Shown one piece after another: positions 6,184 through 8,885 of a stretch of DNA of 8,885 nucleotides (its first letter is position 1; each line of letters begins with the position of its first letter). The stretch covers positions 1 to 8,885 of the forward strand of contig QIKQ01000157.1 of NCBI GenBank assembly GCA_003233075.1, read 5' to 3'. The DNA comes from Gammaproteobacteria bacterium. Its GTDB lineage: Bacteria; Pseudomonadota; Gammaproteobacteria; SZUA-21. Position numbers and translations under genes: made by a program. The notes under the pieces were generated by a model. It saw only the letters and a list, made by a program, of their open reading frames with translations. It was not told the DNA's origin and did not search any database.

Positions 6184-7514
6184 CAGTTCTAAGTGACCAA
6201 AATAAGTGGTTTGATCGTATTCTAGCGCAAGCGGTGACTGACTTGCCGGGTGCCGATCTAACTTGGTTGCAAGAAAAACGTGAACAAGCAAAAGCTGAAA
6301 TGCTGCGTTTGGGAAAACCAACACGCAAGCAAGAAGTTTGGCGTTATACCAGTGTGGACAATTTATTAAAGCAAGAGTTTGAAAGTCCGACTCCAGATTT
6401 TAGCGCATTGCAAGCTGGCGACATACGGGACCAAATTTTCTTTGCAGATGATGACTGTTATCGCTTAGTTTTTGCCAATGGTCGCATTGTGACAGATCTG
6501 TCAAGAACGAATGGCTTAGAGAAGGAAGTAAGCTTAGGCAGTTTACGCGCAAGTTTGGGTATTGAGTCTGAAACGATTAGATCTCAGATTTTAGCGAGTT
6601 CTCCGAGTACGCATGTCTTTAGTGAATTAAATGCTGCGGCAATTAATGATGGCTTGTATTTGCATGTCTCAGCTAATACTAAAGTAAGCAAACCGATTGA
6701 AGTGATTTATTTGACTTTAAGCTTAGAAAATCAGCTGGTGGTGCAACCCCGCAATTTGATTGTGCTTGATGAGGGTGCTGAAGCGACTCTAGTCGAACAA
6801 TACATAAGCACAGGTGATTCAGTTTATTTTAATAATGGTGTGACCGACATTAAACTAGCGAAAGATTCAAAATTAACGCATGCCTGGTTTCAAGATGAAA
6901 GCCATGCGGCGTATCATATTTCGAATATTAACTTAGTTCAAGATTCAAATAGTGTGTACAGGAATACCAGTATCGCCTTAGGTGGGGTATGGTCGCGCAC
7001 TGATATTAATGCCTCAATGAAAGGCGAAGGCGCTCATTGTGATATAAACGGTTTGTATACCATTGGTGAAAAACAGTTAATTGATTTTCACTTGAATATT
7101 GAACATTTAGTACCAAATACTACGAGTGAAGAGCACTTTAAAGGTATTTTATATGGTAAGGGCAGAGCAGTGTTCGACGGCCGCATATTGGTTGAAAAAG
7201 ACGCTCAGTTAACGAATGCTAATTTGTCTAACGCCAATTTATTACTGACCCGTGATGCCGAAGTGGACACTAAGCCTCAGTTAGAAATTTATGCTGATGA
7301 TGTCAAATGCAGTCACGGCACGACAATCGGTCAACTTGACCCAGATCACATATTTTATCTGCGTTCGCGCGGGATCAGTGAAGTTGAGGCGCGAAAAATG
7401 TTATCGTTGGGTTTCGCTAATGAAGTTTTAATGTCTTGTCCTACCGAAAGTATGCGAACACGTATCGAGGCCAAGATAAGAGCTCAGTTATTGAGCGCAA
7501 ACACCAAACCATAG
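6180..7514 (+). CDS. sufD: Fe-S cluster assembly protein SufD
   Basis: SufD is the SufB paralogue that completes the SufBC2D scaffold and is needed for iron acquisition by the complex. The product has 444 residues, near E. coli SufD (423). The N-terminal helical part includes the family's LGKPTRKQEVWRYTSVDNLL (42-61). The C-terminal half has the beta-helix core and the CSHGTTIGQLD motif, whose Cys377 and His379 correspond to E. coli Cys358 and His360, the latter at the cluster-forming interface with SufB. The closing RSRGISEVEARKMLSLGFANEV is typical. It starts by an ATGA overlap with sufC, with GAGGAG inside the sufC end as ribosome site. The next gene begins 14 bases after its stop, so there is no room for sufS between them. 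Confidence 0.97.
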   Translation: MTVLSDQNKWFDRILAQAVTDLPGADLTWLQEKREQAKAEMLRLGKPTRKQEVWRYTSVDNLLKQEFESPTPDFSALQAGDIRDQIFFADDDCYRLVFANGRIVTDLSRTNGLEKEVSLGSLRASLGIESETIRSQILASSPSTHVFSELNAAAINDGLYLHVSANTKVSKPIEVIYLTLSLENQLVVQPRNLIVLDEGAEATLVEQYISTGDSVYFNNGVTDIKLAKDSKLTHAWFQDESHAAYHISNINLVQDSNSVYRNTSIALGGVWSRTDINASMKGEGAHCDINGLYTIGEKQLIDFHLNIEHLVPNTTSEEHFKGILYGKGRAVFDGRILVEKDAQLTNANLSNANLLLTRDAEVDTKPQLEIYADDVKCSHGTTIGQLDPDHIFYLRSRGISEVEARKMLSLGFANEVLMSCPTESMRTRIEAKIRAQLLSANTKP

Positions 7515-7528
7515 ATTTAGGGTTAATC

Positions 7529-7921
7529 ATGAAAGTAAATTCTAAAGTAGTCAAATTTGGTGACCCTACATCTAGTGTTGAAGTTATGGATATCGCGGAA
7601 ACCAATATCCCTACGGATGGTACGCTTGAGGAACAAATTATTCAGGCGATACAGACAGTATACGATCCAGAAATATCAGTTAATATTTACGACTTAGGTC
7701 TGATCTATAAAATTGATATTAAGGAAAATAAGGACGTCGCGATTGATATGACCTTGACGGCGCCAGGCTGCCCAGTGGCAGGGCAACTAGTTGCTCAGGT
7801 AGAGCAGGCTACGGCATCGGTCGCAGAAATCAATAATGTCAAAGTTGAGCTCGTTTGGGATCCGCCCTGGACTCAGGAATGTATGTCAGATGCAGCGAAA
7901 TTAGATTTAGGTTTTTTCTAG
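7529..7921 (+). CDS. sufT: SufT-like DUF59 (MIP18) Fe-S maturation protein
   Basis: This is a 130-residue DUF59/MIP18-family protein of the SufT type, a factor that helps deliver or mature iron-sulfur clusters, especially under high demand. After about 30 variable residues the domain starts with EEQIIQAIQTVYDPEISVNIYDLGLIY (34-60). It then shows LTAPGCP with the conserved Cys81, and ends with the diagnostic WDPPWTQECMSDAAKLDLGFF (110-130). Its length lies between the compact type of about 100 residues and the longer SufT of about 175. I chose the ATG at 7529 because AGGG lies six bases upstream; an in-frame upstream ATG at 7436 would run 26 codons inside sufD and has no ribosome site. In many operons sufS and a sufU or iscU gene stand between sufD and this gene, but here they do not. 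Confidence 0.9.
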   Translation: MKVNSKVVKFGDPTSSVEVMDIAETNIPTDGTLEEQIIQAIQTVYDPEISVNIYDLGLIYKIDIKENKDVAIDMTLTAPGCPVAGQLVAQVEQATASVAEINNVKVELVWDPPWTQECMSDAAKLDLGFF

Positions 7922-7956
7922 ATAGGTAAGTGGTCTAAACCCAAAAGGAAATATGT

Positions 7957-8283
7957 ATGTCAGTATCATTAACACAATCAGCAGCAAAACACGTCGAATC
8001 CATGATTGCGAAACGTGGTAATGGCGTTGGTTTAAGATTAGGCACCAAGAAAAGTGGCTGCACTGGTTTCGCTTATGTGGTTGACTACGCGGATGATATT
8101 AATGATAACGATTTAGTGTTTGAAAGTTTTGGTGTGAAGATCATTGTCGAGCCAGATTGTATGAAAATGGTCGATGGTATGGAAATCGATTACTTATCGA
8201 ACAATGTACTCAATCAAGGTTTTGAATTTAAAAATCCAAATATTAAAGATATGTGTGGTTGCGGAGAATCTTTTAGCGTTTAA
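7957..8283 (+). CDS. sufA: A-type Fe-S carrier protein (SufA/IscA family)
   Basis: This encodes a 108-residue HesB/IscA-family carrier that accepts clusters from the SufBCD scaffold and passes them to target proteins. The three cluster-binding cysteines are present: Cys35 in KKSGCTGFAY, and Cys100 and Cys102 in the C-terminal CGCGESF motif. An extra Cys68 is not a family ligand. The sequence (GLRLGTKKSGCTGFAYVVD, NPNIKDMCGCGESFSV) is at least as close to IscA as to SufA, so the symbol rests on its place in the suf operon and not on sequence subtype. AGGA lies seven bases before the ATG at 7957. A nearby ATG at 7953 is out of frame and is ignored. It sits 35 bases after sufT and 17 before sufE. 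Confidence 0.92.
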   Translation: MSVSLTQSAAKHVESMIAKRGNGVGLRLGTKKSGCTGFAYVVDYADDINDNDLVFESFGVKIIVEPDCMKMVDGMEIDYLSNNVLNQGFEFKNPNIKDMCGCGESFSV

Positions 8284-8300
8284 GCTAAAATTAATACAAT

Positions 8301-8732
8301 ATGACACTCGATGAAATTGTGGATATGTTTGAAATACTCGGTGACTGGGATCAGCGTTATGAGTACTTGGTCGAGTTAGGTGAGTTAATGCCGGATATGC
8401 CTGAAGCGGAAATGGTGGATAAAAATCAAGTCAAAGGTTGTATGAGCACAGTTTACGTTTGCCCGCATAGAAACGCTGAGGACCCAAACAAAATTTCATT
8501 TAACGGTTTTTGTGATACTGCAATCATTAAAGGCGTGTTGGCAATATTAATACAGCTTTGTTCAGACCGAAGCCATGAAGAAATTAAAAAATTAGACATC
8601 GATGAGGTTTTTGAAAAACTAAATCTTGCCGATCACTTATCGCCAAATCGTCACGTTGGCATTTATGCCATCGTCGTGCTGATGAAACAACTCACCGAAG
8701 AACTCGCTTCAAAACCCGCCGCTGTTGCCTAA
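8301..8732 (+). CDS. sufE: Cysteine desulfuration protein SufE
   Basis: SufE is the sulfur-transfer partner of the cysteine desulfurase SufS: it takes the persulfide from the desulfurase onto its own cysteine and passes it to SufB. The product has 143 residues, close to E. coli SufE (138). Cys47, in VKGCMSTVYV, is the sulfur-accepting residue (E. coli Cys51). The C-terminal LADHLSPNRHVGIYAI segment matches the family's LSP-x-R-x-x-G motif. The ATG at 8301 has no clear ribosome site in the 17-base AT-rich gap after sufA, so expression may be lower or coupled to the upstream gene. It is the last recognisable gene of the operon, and its usual partner SufS is absent from the window. Confidence 0.95.
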   Translation: MTLDEIVDMFEILGDWDQRYEYLVELGELMPDMPEAEMVDKNQVKGCMSTVYVCPHRNAEDPNKISFNGFCDTAIIKGVLAILIQLCSDRSHEEIKKLDIDEVFEKLNLADHLSPNRHVGIYAIVVLMKQLTEELASKPAAVA

Positions 8733-8746
8733 TAATTGATTTGTAG

Positions 8747-8766
8747 CCCGGCTCTTCAGAGCCGGG
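8747..8766. repeat. REP-like GC-rich hairpin after sufE
   Basis: CCCGGCTC and GAGCCGGG are perfectly complementary across the loop TTCA, giving an 8-base-pair stem with six G-C pairs in otherwise AT-rich DNA. The frame GTAGCCCGG...CCGGGG resembles REP-type extragenic palindromes common in proteobacteria. No T-run follows on either strand, so it is a poor intrinsic terminator, but it could protect the 3' end of the suf mRNA or slow polymerase. It lies 14 bases after the sufE stop. Confidence 0.55.
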
Positions 8767-8784
8767 GTAGACTTAAATATAATT

Positions 8785-8885
8785 ATACTGTTTCTCACTG
8801 CTGTCCCGTTAACTTTTTTATCTCGATGTTTAATAGTCGCATTCACTAAACAAAATAAGTGACCGATAATATCGCTTTCGAAGCT
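8785..8885 (-). other. Possible mobile-element or truncated gene fragment at the right edge
   Basis: Read on the minus strand from the window edge, a frame is open from 8885 through this segment and on to a TGA inside the end of sufE (8709-8711). In the segment it would encode a peptide containing GHLFCLVNATIKHRDKKV followed by NGTAVRN. The bases GTTAACGGGACAGCAGTGAG (about 8812-8793 on the minus strand) look to me like a repeated mobile-element-associated sequence, but this is recall and unverified. The bases ACGGG..GTGAGAAA and the peptide AVRN also occur at the left edge (64-83), in the opposite orientation. The part of the frame that runs through the hairpin and into sufE is unlikely to be coding. 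No function is assigned. Confidence 0.2.

Noticed and set aside
6104..6328. Two minus-strand frames across the sufC-sufD junction
   Set aside because: They are antisense to strongly conserved sufC and sufD coding sequence and show no recognisable motifs.
7436..7528. Extended N-terminus for the SufT-like protein
   Set aside because: The first 26 codons would overlap sufD in another frame, have no ribosome site, and encode non-conserved basic sequence. The ATG at 7529 has AGGG at good spacing.
7515..7528. Possible frameshifted or remnant sufS between sufD and sufT
   Set aside because: Only 14 bases separate the two genes, and both flanking proteins are complete at their ends, so no remnant can be present there.
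8747..8766. Intrinsic terminator of the suf operon
   Set aside because: The stem is strong, but no run of T follows on the plus strand (the next bases are GTAGACTT), so a standard Rho-independent terminator is not supported.

Overview
The window looks like chromosomal DNA from a fairly AT-rich bacterium, probably a gammaproteobacterium. The reasons are a SUF iron-sulfur operon with SufB/SufC/SufD of proteobacterial type, an IscA/SufA-type carrier and a SufT-type DUF59 protein in the same transcription unit, an IscR type 1-like operator in front of it, and a small DUF4431 secreted protein. The assignment comes from gene content and remembered family sequences; no search was run. No rRNA, tRNA or CRISPR array was seen.

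Left part (1-3660): the left edge carries a short, more GC-rich stretch (about 54% G+C over bases 1-90) that may be the tail of a truncated gene or mobile element. Next, on the minus strand, is a gene for a CASTOR/POLLUX-type ion channel: two membrane helices around a pore, then two cytoplasmic nucleotide-binding (RCK/TrkA-N-like) modules. After about 500 bp of AT-rich non-coding DNA come two plus-strand genes, a secreted DUF4431 protein and a DUF488 protein. They are probably unrelated to the iron-sulfur genes.

Central regulatory region (3660-3936): this 277-bp gap is unusually structured. It holds two inverted repeats around a perfect TATAAT, a strong AGGAGG ribosome site folded into the second repeat, a possible 39-codon reading frame, and a -35/-10 promoter overlapped by a sequence that fits the IscR type 1 consensus at 23 of 25 positions. 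No Rrf2-type regulator gene is present in the window.

SUF operon (3937-8732): the order is sufB, sufC, sufD, sufT-like (DUF59), sufA/iscA-like, sufE, all on the plus strand with gaps of 45 bp or less and an ATGA overlap between sufC and sufD. SufBCD is the ATP-driven scaffold, the A-type protein carries clusters onward, SufT is a maturation factor, and SufE relays persulfide sulfur. The cysteine desulfurase SufS, SufE's normal partner, is missing from the place where it often sits (between sufD and the DUF59 gene), so sulfur must come from a desulfurase encoded elsewhere. The operon is followed by a GC-rich REP-like hairpin and, at the right edge, by sequence resembling the left edge in inverted orientation.

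Most of the window is conventional. The parts worth a second look are the sufB leader, the sufS-less operon, the TDPG pore motif of the channel, and the related sequences at the two edges.
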